DNA of 64,000 bases from Blautia sp. (GCA_017515325.1 JAFWGA010000063.1:25482-89481); one strand, 5' to 3'. Positions 41,328-50,685 are shown, counted from the stretch's first letter. Made by a program: numbers and translations. Notes: a model not told the origin generated them from the letters alone.

Positions 41328-43322
41328 ATGCAGAATATATCCAGAAAAGATTTTCTGAAGGGAGCCTTGGCTTCCGGTGCCGGCCTTGCCTTGTCAGGCG
41401 TGATCGGATCCTCCGTTTTGGCTGAGACTGAAGCCATCTATACCCCCGGTACCTACAGTGCCACCGGAACCGGTATCAATACTGTCATCGTTACCATGAC
41501 CTTCTCGGAAACGGAGATCACAGACGTTGTTCTGGACCTTTCCGGAGAGACGGCTACCATCGGCCAGGCTGCGGCAGACACTCTGAAGGCTGCCATTCTC
41601 GATGCCCAGAGCGCAGAGATCGATCTTGTAGCGGGTGCCACCGTTACCTCCAATGCCGTGATGGAAGCCGCCGCTAAATGTATCCAGCAGGCCAAAGGTG
41701 AGATTCCGGTTGAGGAGCTTAATCTGGGCGGTGAGGAAGCTGCTCCGGCTGACTGGCTGGGCGAGGCTCCTGAAATTGATGAAGCGGATATCACCGATAC
41801 CTGGGAGACGGATTTCCTGGTGGTCGGCGCCGGCAACGGCGGCCTGGCTGCGGCAGCCTATGCTGCTACCAAGGGCTATAATTTCCGCATTATTGAAAAG
41901 GGTACTACCTGGGCAAGAGTCCGCGGCTGGTACGGTGCCATCAACACAGAAGACATTCTCGCTGCCGGCGAGGAGCCCTGCAACCGCAGCAAGCTGCTTC
42001 GCGAGCTGAAAAAATATTCGTCCGGCAAATGTGATCTTTCCCTCTTCAATACCTGGTATGATGAATCCGCTGCCATGCATGAATTTATCAAGTCCTGCTT
42101 CAACGAGTATCATCCCGATGCTACCTGCGATGTTACCGTAGGCGAGGAATCCCATTGGCCGGAGGAGGATGATTCCGGTTTCTTCTTCCCGGTATGTGAG
42201 CATTTCTGGAATACACCTGAAGGACGTCCGGACCGCAACGAGATGTTTGCCAATGTCTGTAAGGACAAGGCCGGTGTTGAAATCGACTACAATACTGCCC
42301 TGGTCAAGATCGAGAGAGAAGAAGGCGGAAAGGTGACGGGAGTTATCGCCCAGAATACCGAGACCGGTGAATATATCCGGATCAATGCCGCAAAGGGTGT
42401 TCTCCTTGCCTGTGGCGGCTATCCGTTCAACTCTGCCATGATGGAGCAGCTGGACCCGATGGGTACGGCTGTCACTACCTACAATAATGCCTGGCCTCTG
42501 GATACCGGCGACGGCATCAAGGCTGCCTGCTGGATCGGTGCCGATATGCAGAAGGAAGCTGCTCCCATGCTTTTTGACCGCGGTATCGTGGCTCCCGGCG
42601 TAGATGCCGGCTATGCCGTGACTCCGGCAGGCGACAAGTATTTCCCCGCTACGGAAGGCCAGTTTAACGTGGCAACTCAGCCTTTCCTGAAGGTCAACCG
42701 AAAAGGCGAACGCTTTACCTGTGAAGCGGGAACCTATGATCAGATGTGCTATGCCGCCTATGGTCAGCCCGGTCATGTCTATGCCACCATCTTTGACGCC
42801 AACATGCCGGACGATGTCCAGCGCTTCCATACCCTTGGCTGTTCTGCCCAGACCCGAAGCAATCCTCAGGCACAGCTGGACAGATTCGCAGAGCAGGTGG
42901 AAAAGGGAAATGCTTTCATGGCCGATACCATCGAGGAGCTGGCAGATATGCTTGGCTTTGAGGGTCAGGCAAAGGATACCTTCCTGGCCACGGTAGAACG
43001 CTACAATGAACTCTATGATGCCCAGGAGGATGCGGATTTTGGGAAGCCGGCCTATCGCCTGAGTTCCCTGCGCACTGCTCCCTTCTATGGCTTCTGGCTC
43101 GGTGCCTGCCTGCTGACCACAGAACAAGGCATCCTCTGCAATGAAAAGGCCCAGGTCAAGGATACCGATTCCAATATCATCGAGAATCTGTATGTCTGCG
43201 GCGACAATGCCGGCGGTTTCTTCTACAATAACTATCCTTGCCTGATGCCAGGCATCGCTATGGGCAGGAACATGACCTTTGCCATCAAGGCTGTCAAAAT
43301 GGCCTTTGGTGAAGATGAATAA
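41328..43322 (+). CDS. FMN/FAD fumarate-reductase-type flavoprotein, exported
   Basis: A 664-residue protein. The N-terminus NISRKDFLKGALASGAGLAL is a Tat-like signal with RK in place of RR. Residues 40-118 form an FMN-binding domain whose AGATVTS motif (T107) should carry covalently bound FMN. From about residue 158 an FAD_binding_2 domain begins with FLVVGAGNGGLAAAAY and ends GGFFYNNYPCLMPGIAMGRN. Relatives are fumarate, urocanate or similar enoate reductases used as respiratory electron acceptors. ATG at 41328 follows AAGGGAGAAAAATA. Substrate unknown. Confidence 0.88.
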   Translation: MQNISRKDFLKGALASGAGLALSGVIGSSVLAETEAIYTPGTYSATGTGINTVIVTMTFSETEITDVVLDLSGETATIGQAAADTLKAAILDAQSAEIDLVAGATVTSNAVMEAAAKCIQQAKGEIPVEELNLGGEEAAPADWLGEAPEIDEADITDTWETDFLVVGAGNGGLAAAAYAATKGYNFRIIEKGTTWARVRGWYGAINTEDILAAGEEPCNRSKLLRELKKYSSGKCDLSLFNTWYDESAAMHEFIKSCFNEYHPDATCDVTVGEESHWPEEDDSGFFFPVCEHFWNTPEGRPDRNEMFANVCKDKAGVEIDYNTALVKIEREEGGKVTGVIAQNTETGEYIRINAAKGVLLACGGYPFNSAMMEQLDPMGTAVTTYNNAWPLDTGDGIKAACWIGADMQKEAAPMLFDRGIVAPGVDAGYAVTPAGDKYFPATEGQFNVATQPFLKVNRKGERFTCEAGTYDQMCYAAYGQPGHVYATIFDANMPDDVQRFHTLGCSAQTRSNPQAQLDRFAEQVEKGNAFMADTIEELADMLGFEGQAKDTFLATVERYNELYDAQEDADFGKPAYRLSSLRTAPFYGFWLGACLLTTEQGILCNEKAQVKDTDSNIIENLYVCGDNAGGFFYNNYPCLMPGIAMGRNMTFAIKAVKMAFGEDE

Positions 43323-43354
43323 AAATAACCCGCAGTCTTTCCAAATATAAAGCG

Positions 43355-43392
43355 GAGGACCGCGTTCCGACTAACGTCGGAACGCGGTCCTC
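43355..43392. terminator. Bidirectional terminator
   Basis: A 17-bp perfect stem (gaggaccgcgttccgac) with a TAAC loop lies between the convergent flavoprotein and methyltransferase genes. The 3' side on the plus strand continues TCTTATTA. Confidence 0.8.
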
Positions 43393-43397
43393 TCTTA

Positions 43398-44210
43398 TTA
43401 TGGCATTGGCGCCGGCTTTTCCGCACATACCATGAATACAAAGGTCGGGTCATCCCTCTCAAACTCTACGGGATCCTGAACCTTTCTTCCAATCTCTTCC
43501 TCTACCTTGATATCCTGCATGCCCAGCCCCTTCAGCACTCTCGTATCCCAGTCAGGACGGCGTTCCTTTGACAAGGGAAGGGCGAGAGCCATCTGTTCCA
43601 GTTCCCGTACACGGTACGGGCCAAGCCCCCAGGTAACATCCATGTCTGAATGGCGTCTTTTAAAGGCTTCCCTTTTCTCCTCCCTCTTCAGCTTCAGTTC
43701 CTCGTCATAGAGATAAAGATACCAGTTAGCATCAAAATATACCAGCCTTCCTCCAGGCGAGAGAACCCTTACCCACTCGGAAAGAGCCTTTTCGGGATAT
43801 TCCAGGTTCCACAGGACATTGCGGCTGACAATCAGATCAAAGCTGCCATCCTCGAAGGGCAGAAACTCGCCCCGGGCAAGGACAAAATTTACCTTGGCTT
43901 TATAGTCCCAGGCATTTTCCATGGCATGATACAGCATATGCTCTGTAGCGTCCACAGCGGTAACATCGTGTCCTGCCAGAGACAGATTCATGGCAAAAAA
44001 ACCTGGGCCGGTGCCCACATCCAGGATCCTCAGCCTGTCCTTATGCGGGGCATGGGAAAGAATCAGATCACGCCAGGCCTGACGGCGCCAGTCATTCATC
44101 TCCTCAAGATTTTGCATACTATAGCTGTGGGTCCGATCCTTCCAGTAGGATGTCAACCCCTTTAATATCTGTGTTGTCCCTTCCAGGGTTTTATCGCCGT
44201 AAATGTCCAT
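43398..44210 (-). CDS. Class I SAM-dependent methyltransferase
   Basis: A 270-residue methyltransferase. Motif I is ILDVGTGPGFFAMNLSLAGH, followed by VTAVDATEHML, FEDGSFDLIVSRNVLWNL and VLSPGGRLVYFD. The shape resembles UbiE/Methyltransf_11 proteins. A 33-base dyad lies 58 bp upstream (44269-44301). Substrate unknown; no biosynthetic neighbours. Confidence 0.88.
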   Translation of the reverse strand: MDIYGDKTLEGTTQILKGLTSYWKDRTHSYSMQNLEEMNDWRRQAWRDLILSHAPHKDRLRILDVGTGPGFFAMNLSLAGHDVTAVDATEHMLYHAMENAWDYKAKVNFVLARGEFLPFEDGSFDLIVSRNVLWNLEYPEKALSEWVRVLSPGGRLVYFDANWYLYLYDEELKLKREEKREAFKRRHSDMDVTWGLGPYRVRELEQMALALPLSKERRPDWDTRVLKGLGMQDIKVEEEIGRKVQDPVEFERDDPTFVFMVCAEKPAPMP

Positions 44211-44268
44211 ATGCGGTATTCTCCTTTTCCTCTGCTCGTAATAACAAGTACATTACCATGCTTCTCTG

Positions 44269-44301
44269 AGCAATACAACCCTACCCGGGGGTTATATTGC
44301 T
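44269..44301. promoter_or_regulatory. Dyad upstream of the methyltransferase gene
   Basis: AGCAATA-AACCC ... GGGTT-TATTGCT is a long imperfect palindrome with the core ccctacccgggggtt. The central part resembles the spacer dyads bound by MerR-type activators, but I could not assign matching -35 and -10 hexamers. Confidence 0.4.
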
Positions 44302-44347
44302 TCTATTAAGTCGAATGTCGGTAAGCACTCATGAGATGCGCCCGGTC

Positions 44348-44380
44348 TTGACAAAAACAAATTGCATCTATAATATTATT
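44348..44380 (+). promoter_or_regulatory. Promoter of the TIM-barrel gene
   Basis: TTGACA at 44348, then TATAAT at a 15-base or TAATAT at a 17-base spacing. Confidence 0.65.
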
Positions 44381-44446
44381 TGTATTGATTACGAGATTTT
44401 CATCTACTGCAGCAGAACACTCCGTTTATGACAGAAGGAGGAAACC

Positions 44447-45115
44447 ATGGATCATCACCCAAAGTTAATTGTTATGCTGACACATCATGACCGTACTGTA
44501 GCGGATGCGCCGGAAATATTTGAGACCTGCCAAAATACCAAAGCCGAATTCTGGGGATTTAAGGAGGATGGTCTTTCTTTCCCAAAAATGAAAAAACTAT
44601 TCTCAGATATGAAAAACTGCGGAAAGAAAACAGGGCTGGAAGTCGTGGCTTATACAGAAAAGGAATGTCTGGATGGGGCAAAGGTTGCCTTGGAATGCGG
44701 CTGCGATATGCTTATGGGCACCCTCTTTTTTGATTCTGTCAATGAATTTTGCCTGAATCATAAGCTGAAATACTTCCCTTTTATCGGGGAGGTGACAGAG
44801 CGTCCCTCGGTTTTAAACGGTCTGCCTCAGGACATGATTGAGGAAGGAAAACGATATATTAAAAAAGGAGCTTCCGGAATTGATCTTTTGGGATATCGTT
44901 ACACCGGCGATGCATTTTCCTTAAATAAACTGGTAACGCAAAGCATGGATGCCCCTGTCTGCATCGCCGGCAGTGTGAACAGCTGGCAGCGTCTGGACGA
45001 AATCAAAGAAATCCGTCCCTGGACCTTTACCATCGGGGGAGCATTTTTTGAAAACCGTTTCGGGACAGTCTTTGCGGAACAGGTAGATCGCGTATGTGAC
45101 TATATCCGCTCCTGA
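44447..45115 (+). CDS. TIM-barrel-like protein of unknown function
   Basis: A 222-residue soluble protein with the alternating strand/helix pattern of a beta/alpha barrel: LIVMLTHHDRTV, AEFWGFKEDGLSF, LEVVAYTEKE, CDMLMGTLFF, FPFIGEV, GASGIDLLGYRY, PVCIAGSVNS and FTIGGAFF. The final glycine-rich strands look like a phosphate-binding site. I do not recognise a specific family. ATG at 44447 follows AGAAGGAGGAAACC. It is preceded by a consensus-like promoter and stands alone. Confidence 0.7.
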   Translation: MDHHPKLIVMLTHHDRTVADAPEIFETCQNTKAEFWGFKEDGLSFPKMKKLFSDMKNCGKKTGLEVVAYTEKECLDGAKVALECGCDMLMGTLFFDSVNEFCLNHKLKYFPFIGEVTERPSVLNGLPQDMIEEGKRYIKKGASGIDLLGYRYTGDAFSLNKLVTQSMDAPVCIAGSVNSWQRLDEIKEIRPWTFTIGGAFFENRFGTVFAEQVDRVCDYIRS

Positions 45116-45232
45116 TTATGTTGCCAAAAGCCGAATACAGAGGACAGGCGCGTGCTTTCATCAAATGGCAAAAGCTTATTCCTGTCCCTCGGCTATGAAG
45201 AAAGCTGCACTGTGATCCCACCGCTCTGCGCC

Positions 45233-46063
45233 TTACCGAATCAGCTCCGGTGGGATCAGTGCAGGATCATACATGACCTCGGAATGATTATCCAGAAGGA
45301 GAACCTTTTCCAGCAGAGCCTGGCTTTCCCTGTCCCATGTCTCCCGATAAATCCTGGAAATACGGTAATACTTTTCTCCTTCCTTGTGGAAATGATGCCC
45401 TTCCTCCACCAGACGGTAAGTCCAGGGAAATGCCTCATCTGAGCGGAGCTCTCCATAAAGCTTCTCTTCATCACACCATAGAAGAAGTTGAATATCCTGG
45501 CTGGTATCATTGCGGAAGCGATAATCTATATTATTATAACTCACACTGGTTCCCGTGCTGAAGGGAACCCTGGGTCCTTCATCCGGGGCAAGAGCATCTG
45601 AATGATGATGAAACTCCGTCACCGTCAGGGGACTGTCCAGCACCAGGAGATGAATGGTATTGGACAGATTACACAAGCCTCCGCCAATGCCCGGCTGAAG
45701 CCGGCCTCCCACGATCACACGTCCGTCCTTATAGCCTCGGGACCGCGTCGTCTTTCCCACAAGTCTCCAGAAGGAAAAGGTTTCTCCTGGATGGATCACC
45801 AGGCCGTTCATTTTTTCACAAGCCAGGCGGATATTCACCGCCTTGTTCTCCTGCAGCGTTCGATCTACTCCGGGTCCTTTCTTGATCAGGTTAGAGCTGT
45901 GGGCGGAAATGAGATTTGCCTTCTTTTCCTTGGAATATGAATGGGCAAATTTTTCCTTTCCAAGCGCATCCTGCAGATGCCGTCTGGCTATCTCCTTCTG
46001 CTGTGAAATCGCATATGTGGCAGGACTGATATCGCAAAAGTTTCTCCGTTCTTTCCGGGTCAT
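45233..46063 (-). CDS. VanW family protein
   Basis: A 276-residue protein with the VanW domain, including NIRLACEKMNGLVIHPGETF, SFWRLVGKTTRSRGYKDGR, GGGLCNLSNTIHLLVL and VTEFHHHSDALAPDEG. No signal peptide is seen. The family is tied to glycopeptide-resistance clusters in some genera, but its activity is unknown and no van genes are present here. ATG at 46063 is preferred to an upstream TTG that sits too close to the ribosome binding site. Confidence 0.88.
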   Translation of the reverse strand: MTRKERRNFCDISPATYAISQQKEIARRHLQDALGKEKFAHSYSKEKKANLISAHSSNLIKKGPGVDRTLQENKAVNIRLACEKMNGLVIHPGETFSFWRLVGKTTRSRGYKDGRVIVGGRLQPGIGGGLCNLSNTIHLLVLDSPLTVTEFHHHSDALAPDEGPRVPFSTGTSVSYNNIDYRFRNDTSQDIQLLLWCDEEKLYGELRSDEAFPWTYRLVEEGHHFHKEGEKYYRISRIYRETWDRESQALLEKVLLLDNHSEVMYDPALIPPELIR

Positions 46064-46148
46064 CGTAAACAAACTCCTTCTCTCTGCAAGTAATTGTCAC
46101 TGTTCGGTCATACCCATTTTTGCCCCTCATACATGGCCAAATGGCTTT

Positions 46149-46688
46149 CTATTTCTCAAGGAGCTCAACCAAATCTCCCAATTTGCTCTGATATTTCCGG
46201 CTGAGGGCATATGCCTTCAGGACAAGCTTTTCTAACTCCCTCCTTGGGCCGATCCTGGTCTCTGTGTAATATCCGATGAAACGAACCAGGATACTGTCCA
46301 CACGACAGCGATTGGCGCAAAAAATATCTGTAAAGACCTGATCTCCCACCAGGACAGCCTCCTCCTTCTTCACCTTAAGCAGCTTTAAAGCCTTCTGGAG
46401 ACCGCTTTTTTTAGGTTTTTCGGCATCACAGACATAGGAAGTATCTATATTGGTGCAAAAACGCAGCACCCGTTCTTCATCATTGTTAGAAAGCAGGCAG
46501 GTCTTCAGCCCGGCAGCCTGGATTCGGGCAAACAGCATATCCACCCTAGGGGTCGAATCCGCTCCATGGGGTACCAGCGTATTGTCTATATCAAAGATCA
46601 CAGCCCGGTAGCCCCTGCGGTAAAGTCCGTCATAATCAATAGAAAAAACATCCTCTGCATAGGCACCGGGAAAAAGCAATGACAACAT
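46149..46688 (-). CDS. YqeG-family HAD phosphatase
   Basis: A 179-residue HAD-IIIA phosphatase. The catalytic motif is VIFDIDNTLVPHG; motif II is CLLSNNDE, and GDQVFTDIFCANR completes the site. ATG at 46688 follows GAGGAGGGAGCT, so the longer upstream frame is dropped. Relatives include phosphatidylglycerophosphatase-like enzymes and YqeG. Confidence 0.88.
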   Translation of the reverse strand: MLSLLFPGAYAEDVFSIDYDGLYRRGYRAVIFDIDNTLVPHGADSTPRVDMLFARIQAAGLKTCLLSNNDEERVLRFCTNIDTSYVCDAEKPKKSGLQKALKLLKVKKEEAVLVGDQVFTDIFCANRCRVDSILVRFIGYYTETRIGPRRELEKLVLKAYALSRKYQSKLGDLVELLEK

Positions 46689-46815
46689 AGCTCCCTCCTC
46701 GTGATATATTATGTATCCGTAACAACGTTCGGTCAAATATTCTTTCATAGTTACAGGGGACTTTCTTTGCTATTTTAAGGCAAAAGAATACTTTTGTAAA
46801 TCATTTTAAGCCCTG

Positions 46816-46845
46816 TTGACGTATTCTTTTCTCCTGCGTTATACT
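46816..46845 (+). promoter_or_regulatory. Promoter of the AAA+-RyR operon
   Basis: TTGACG, 18 bases, TATACT, about 70 bases upstream of the GTG start. Confidence 0.65.
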
Positions 46846-46919
46846 GATACTGCTTAAATTCCTTGTAACCGAACAGTTAAGGACATCATTACGGTCTCAC
46901 ATAAAAAAGGAGATTTACC

Positions 46920-48854
46920 GTGAAAAGCGAAAAATTTTACCAGGAATATACTCCAGGTCAATCTCTGATGACCTGTTTTAAAGATGAAAAGATCCCTATT
47001 CTCCAGATGCGCCATCTGCGGGATCTGGATTTCCCTATTACCCGACGGATTTCTTATGAGCGGACAGTGGATGAATTTCTGCTGCAGCTGGCGGTGAACG
47101 ATGTACTGCTGCCTCTTCGCAACCGACCGGATCAGGTCATTCTCCTGGACCAGCAGGGGGCCCTCATCCGGGAAAACGGAAGCTGGTCTCTCCTTTTTAC
47201 TCCCGACAAGGAAGAGCTGATGACATTGGAGGAGGACGCCCCTCTTTATCCTGTCCTGAAAAGTCTTCTGAGCAAGGAAAAAAGGGGAACTGTCTGCCGT
47301 GTGCGTGTACCCGACCGCAGTATGAAAACTCTCGTATCGGATCTGAGACCCTTCTGCATTCTGGACGAATACTGCCGGATCCAAAAGGGCGGCTATATGA
47401 CGGAGGCGGAAAAAATCGTGATCTCAGGTCCGGAGGATCTCTTCCGTCATGTCCCTGTCTGCCGTTACCGCGCCTTATCTACTGTGGATAAGGATGAGGT
47501 GGAAAATTATCACACCATCTGCCTTTTGCTTGACGATTACATTTACCGCTATGATTCCGCCGTGTCAGATGTAGATTCCATCCGTCCCCTGTCCATCGCC
47601 GTCTTCGGCCCTCCAGGGGCAGGGAAATCCTTTGGTGTCAAACAGATTGCCTTGTCCAGCGGACATTTTTCCCTGGCATCCCTGAACCTCTCCCAGTATG
47701 GGGAGCCCTCTGAACTATTTGAGGCACTTCATGGGGCTCTTGCTTCTGAGGATGGCAAGATTCCTCTTATCTTCTTTGATGAATTCGATTCGGAGTATAA
47801 TGGATCAGCAAGAGGCTGGCTGAAATATTTTCTTGCCCCCATGCAGGACGGTGAATATTCCTTTAACGGGAAAAACCACTCGATCAAGGGAGCCGTCTTT
47901 GTCTTTGCCGGAGGCACAGCCTCCTCCTTTGAACAGTTCCTTCCCCATACACCGGAAGACACCGCACAGTTTCGAACCGTGAAGGGAATGGATTTCGTCA
48001 GCCGGCTGGAAGGAATCCTGAATATCAAGGGACCCAACCCGGTCTCCCCAACCGATCAGAGCCATATCATCCGACGGGCTATGCTTATGAGGCAGCAGAT
48101 CATCCATAAAGCCTCCGGGATCTATGATCCCGCCACAGGCCTGGTCAATATATCCCAGGGGCTATTAAGCGCACTGCTATCGGTCTCAGAATACCGACAT
48201 GGATCCCGCTCTCTGGAGTTTATCCTGGATATGAGCCGTCTTTCTGAGGTCAGCCGCTTTACCCCATCCTGTCTGCCTGTCGATGAACAGCTGGATATTC
48301 ATCTGGATGTCACGGATTTCCGCAAGCGTCTTTCCTTTGAACAGATGATGGGGGATTTTATCGAGACATATTCACAGATCGCCCACGAGAACGCCTGTGC
48401 CAAGCGTCTGGAGGACGCAAAACTTCGTCAGGCTGATGAAGAACAGATTAAGCAGCTGATGGCAGATCCAGAGATGGCTGACTGGCAGGATCTTCCGGAA
48501 TCCTACCGGGCCGGATATGTATCGCAGATCTATTATATCGGCGTGTATCTGCAGGGTTATGATACCTCCTTCGGCCTGCGCCCCATTCAGGCCGGCGCTG
48601 CCGATACCATTACTGAGCTTTATGGGCCTGTGCTGGAAGAGCTGGCAGAGCTTGAGCATGAACGCTGGATGCACGACAGAGAACAGGAGGGCTGGCGTCC
48701 GGGACCCTTGGATACTGAGATGATGACCCGGCCGGAGATGGTTCCCTATGCGGAGCTGGACGAACCGATCCGAGAGCAGATCCGCCTGAGGGTCCGCATG
48801 ATTCCGGAAAACCTCCGTCAGGTTGGCTTTGAGATTTACCGAAAATCCTTCTAA
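46920..48854 (+). CDS. AAA+ ATPase with C-terminal RyR domain
   Basis: A 644-residue protein starting with GTG (AAAGGAGATTTACC upstream). Residues 1-220 are an unrecognised N-terminal region. An AAA+ module follows: Walker A GPPGAGKS (230-237), Walker B LIFFDEFDSE (about 283-292), and a sensor-1-like FVFAGGTASS. After a helical section, residues 572-644 match the RyR repeat: LAELEHERWMHDREQEGW, RPGP, MVPYAELDEPIREQIRL and a final MIPENLRQVGFEIY. RyR domains in bacteria are proposed ligand sensors, often near nucleotide-signalling or defence genes. It is followed after 20 bp by a PPP-type phosphatase gene. Role unknown. Confidence 0.82.
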   Translation: MKSEKFYQEYTPGQSLMTCFKDEKIPILQMRHLRDLDFPITRRISYERTVDEFLLQLAVNDVLLPLRNRPDQVILLDQQGALIRENGSWSLLFTPDKEELMTLEEDAPLYPVLKSLLSKEKRGTVCRVRVPDRSMKTLVSDLRPFCILDEYCRIQKGGYMTEAEKIVISGPEDLFRHVPVCRYRALSTVDKDEVENYHTICLLLDDYIYRYDSAVSDVDSIRPLSIAVFGPPGAGKSFGVKQIALSSGHFSLASLNLSQYGEPSELFEALHGALASEDGKIPLIFFDEFDSEYNGSARGWLKYFLAPMQDGEYSFNGKNHSIKGAVFVFAGGTASSFEQFLPHTPEDTAQFRTVKGMDFVSRLEGILNIKGPNPVSPTDQSHIIRRAMLMRQQIIHKASGIYDPATGLVNISQGLLSALLSVSEYRHGSRSLEFILDMSRLSEVSRFTPSCLPVDEQLDIHLDVTDFRKRLSFEQMMGDFIETYSQIAHENACAKRLEDAKLRQADEEQIKQLMADPEMADWQDLPESYRAGYVSQIYYIGVYLQGYDTSFGLRPIQAGAADTITELYGPVLEELAELEHERWMHDREQEGWRPGPLDTEMMTRPEMVPYAELDEPIREQIRLRVRMIPENLRQVGFEIYRKSF

Positions 48855-48874
48855 GATATCATAAAGGAAATGTT

Positions 48875-49654
48875 ATGGGAAAACATTATGTATGTTCCGA
48901 TATTCATGGATATCTCAACAGATATCTGAAGCTCCTGGATGAGATCAGGCTTGAGGCAGATGACACACTTTATATCCTGGGAGATGTCATAGACCGCGGA
49001 CCTGACAGCTTTGGCCTTTTGAAAGACATTATGAATCGGCCAAATGTGGAGCTTTTTCTTGGCAACCATGAGCTGATGATGCACGATTTCCTGCTGCATA
49101 AGGGAATGGAGAACATCTGGTTCCTGGGCTCAAACGGTGGCAAGGAATCCTGGAGCGTCTATCAGAGGCTTTCAGCCAAGGAGCAGAAAGCCATCCTGGA
49201 CTATATTTCAAAGAGCTGGTTACAGAAGCTTCTGGAGGTGGACGGACAGAAATTCTGGCTTTCTCATTCCTCTATTCTGGATCCATGTGTCTATGGTTTC
49301 CGGGATGTGCGCTTTGACGACCCTGCCCTTTCCTGGGATGATGTATTCCGGGTAGTCTGGAACTCCCCCTTCCGCCAGGATGAATTTGAGAATCCTGGCT
49401 GGTATTATACCGACGACTATATTCATCTCATCGGCCATGTTCCGGTCCAAAGGATGAGATTCAGGCAGCCTCCCTGTGTCATCGCCCACCATCTCATTAC
49501 AAATAATACCCAGGATGGCGGGATCTGGGATATCGACGGCGGCTGCGCCACCTCGCCCTTTGCCCCCTCTCCTGATATGGATTTCGGCGGTTTATATTGC
49601 CTTCGTCTGGAAAAAGAAGCCGACGGCAGCTATTGGAGCACATTTATACAATAA
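48875..49654 (+). CDS. PPP-family metallophosphatase
   Basis: A 259-residue calcineurin-like phosphatase of the bacterial PPP type. The metal motifs are VCSDIHGYL, LGDVIDRGPDS, LGNHELMM, FWLSHSS and LIGHVPV. Such enzymes remove phosphate from proteins or cleave dinucleoside polyphosphates (ApaH-like). ATG at 48875 follows AAAGGAAATGTT. The close coupling to the AAA+-RyR gene suggests a shared function, for instance destroying a signal nucleotide or reversing a protein phosphorylation (inference). Confidence 0.88.
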   Translation: MGKHYVCSDIHGYLNRYLKLLDEIRLEADDTLYILGDVIDRGPDSFGLLKDIMNRPNVELFLGNHELMMHDFLLHKGMENIWFLGSNGGKESWSVYQRLSAKEQKAILDYISKSWLQKLLEVDGQKFWLSHSSILDPCVYGFRDVRFDDPALSWDDVFRVVWNSPFRQDEFENPGWYYTDDYIHLIGHVPVQRMRFRQPPCVIAHHLITNNTQDGGIWDIDGGCATSPFAPSPDMDFGGLYCLRLEKEADGSYWSTFIQ

Positions 49655-49668
49655 GAAATAGAGAAGAA

Positions 49669-49738
49669 AAAGGGGACGGTTCCAAGCTGCCATTTTTGAT
49701 GGCTGCCCTGAAACCGTCCCCTTTGATAGATTTTTTGT
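49669..49738. terminator. Convergent terminator with ggggacggtt arms
   Basis: AAAGGGGACGGTT pairs with AACCGTCCCCTTT around an inner GCTGCCAT / ATGGCTGC stem. On the plus strand GATAGATTTTTTG follows. It serves both the phosphatase and transketolase operons. Confidence 0.75.
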
Positions 49739-49746
49739 TATCTTAC

Positions 49747-50685
49747 TTATTTCAATCCATGGATCAACCGAACAATATGGTCGCTGGTCAGATCGAAACG
49801 GGTACGAAGATAATCCTGCGGGCCAACCTCGCCGAAAGTCTCCTCAACTGCCACTGCGCCGAATTTCAGGGGAAGACCGATAATAACGTCCTCCACAGCG
49901 CTGGTAAGACCGCCGACCCTGTTGTGGTTCTCCGCCACGATCACCAGACCTGTCTTCTCTGCATAGCTGCGAATCAGCTCAGCATCCAGCGGCTTCACAG
50001 TGATGGGATCGATTACAGCGATATCCATGCCCTCAGCCTCCAGGGCCTTGGCCGCCTGAAGTGCTTCATGAACCATAATACCGCAGGCAACAATCACGCC
50101 GTCCTTACCGTCACGGACAACCTGCCCCTTGCCGATCTCAAAGCTACTGCCGTCTGCATAGATCTGATAGGAGGTTTTTCTGGGAACGCGAATGTACTTT
50201 ATTCCCTGGATATCCTTGCACTTCCTGAGGACATCCACCAGCATCGGAACATCTGTGATATCAAAAACATAAGAGCCCGGAATCGCACGATAAAGAGCCA
50301 TATCCTCGAAGGGCATATGGGTACCGCCGTTGAAAGCTGCCGTGATGCCGGGGTCTGTCCCGACTACGGTAATGGAATTGCCAGCATAGCCGCCTGCCAG
50401 GAAGGCCTGGTCAAAGACACGGCGGGAAGCGAAGCAGCCAAAGGAATGGGCATAGGGTTTAAAACCGGACGCAGAAAGGCCGGCAGCAACGCCTATCATA
50501 TTGGCCTCAGCAATGCCGCAGTTGATATAGCGGTCGCCGGTTCCCTTATTCGTGCCACTGCAGCTCATCAGGTCAGCGTCCAGCCATACTACCTTATCGT
50601 CTTCCTTCATCAGCGCCTCTACGGTTTCGCCGATCACGTTCTTAAAAGCTCTGGAATCATTTTCGCCTGTATAAACGATATTCAT
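49747..50685 (-). CDS. Transketolase, C-terminal subunit
   Basis: A 312-residue protein with the pyrimidine-binding and C-terminal transketolase domains: YINCGIAEANMIGVAAGLSA, PYAHSFGCFASRRVFDQ and VVAENHNRVGGLTSAVEDV. With the N-terminal subunit encoded just upstream (14 bp apart) it forms the split transketolase common in Firmicutes and archaea. ATG at 50685 follows AGGGAGGTGACCACT. It could act on xylulose-5-phosphate from the lyxose operon, though the two are far apart. Confidence 0.92.
   Translation of the reverse strand: MNIVYTGENDSRAFKNVIGETVEALMKEDDKVVWLDADLMSCSGTNKGTGDRYINCGIAEANMIGVAAGLSASGFKPYAHSFGCFASRRVFDQAFLAGGYAGNSITVVGTDPGITAAFNGGTHMPFEDMALYRAIPGSYVFDITDVPMLVDVLRKCKDIQGIKYIRVPRKTSYQIYADGSSFEIGKGQVVRDGKDGVIVACGIMVHEALQAAKALEAEGMDIAVIDPITVKPLDAELIRSYAEKTGLVIVAENHNRVGGLTSAVEDVIIGLPLKFGAVAVEETFGEVGPQDYLRTRFDLTSDHIVRLIHGLK

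Noticed and set aside
45233-46063. Vancomycin resistance determinant (VanW)
   Set aside because: VanW-domain proteins are common in Clostridia without resistance genes, and no vanHAX or vanRS set is present.
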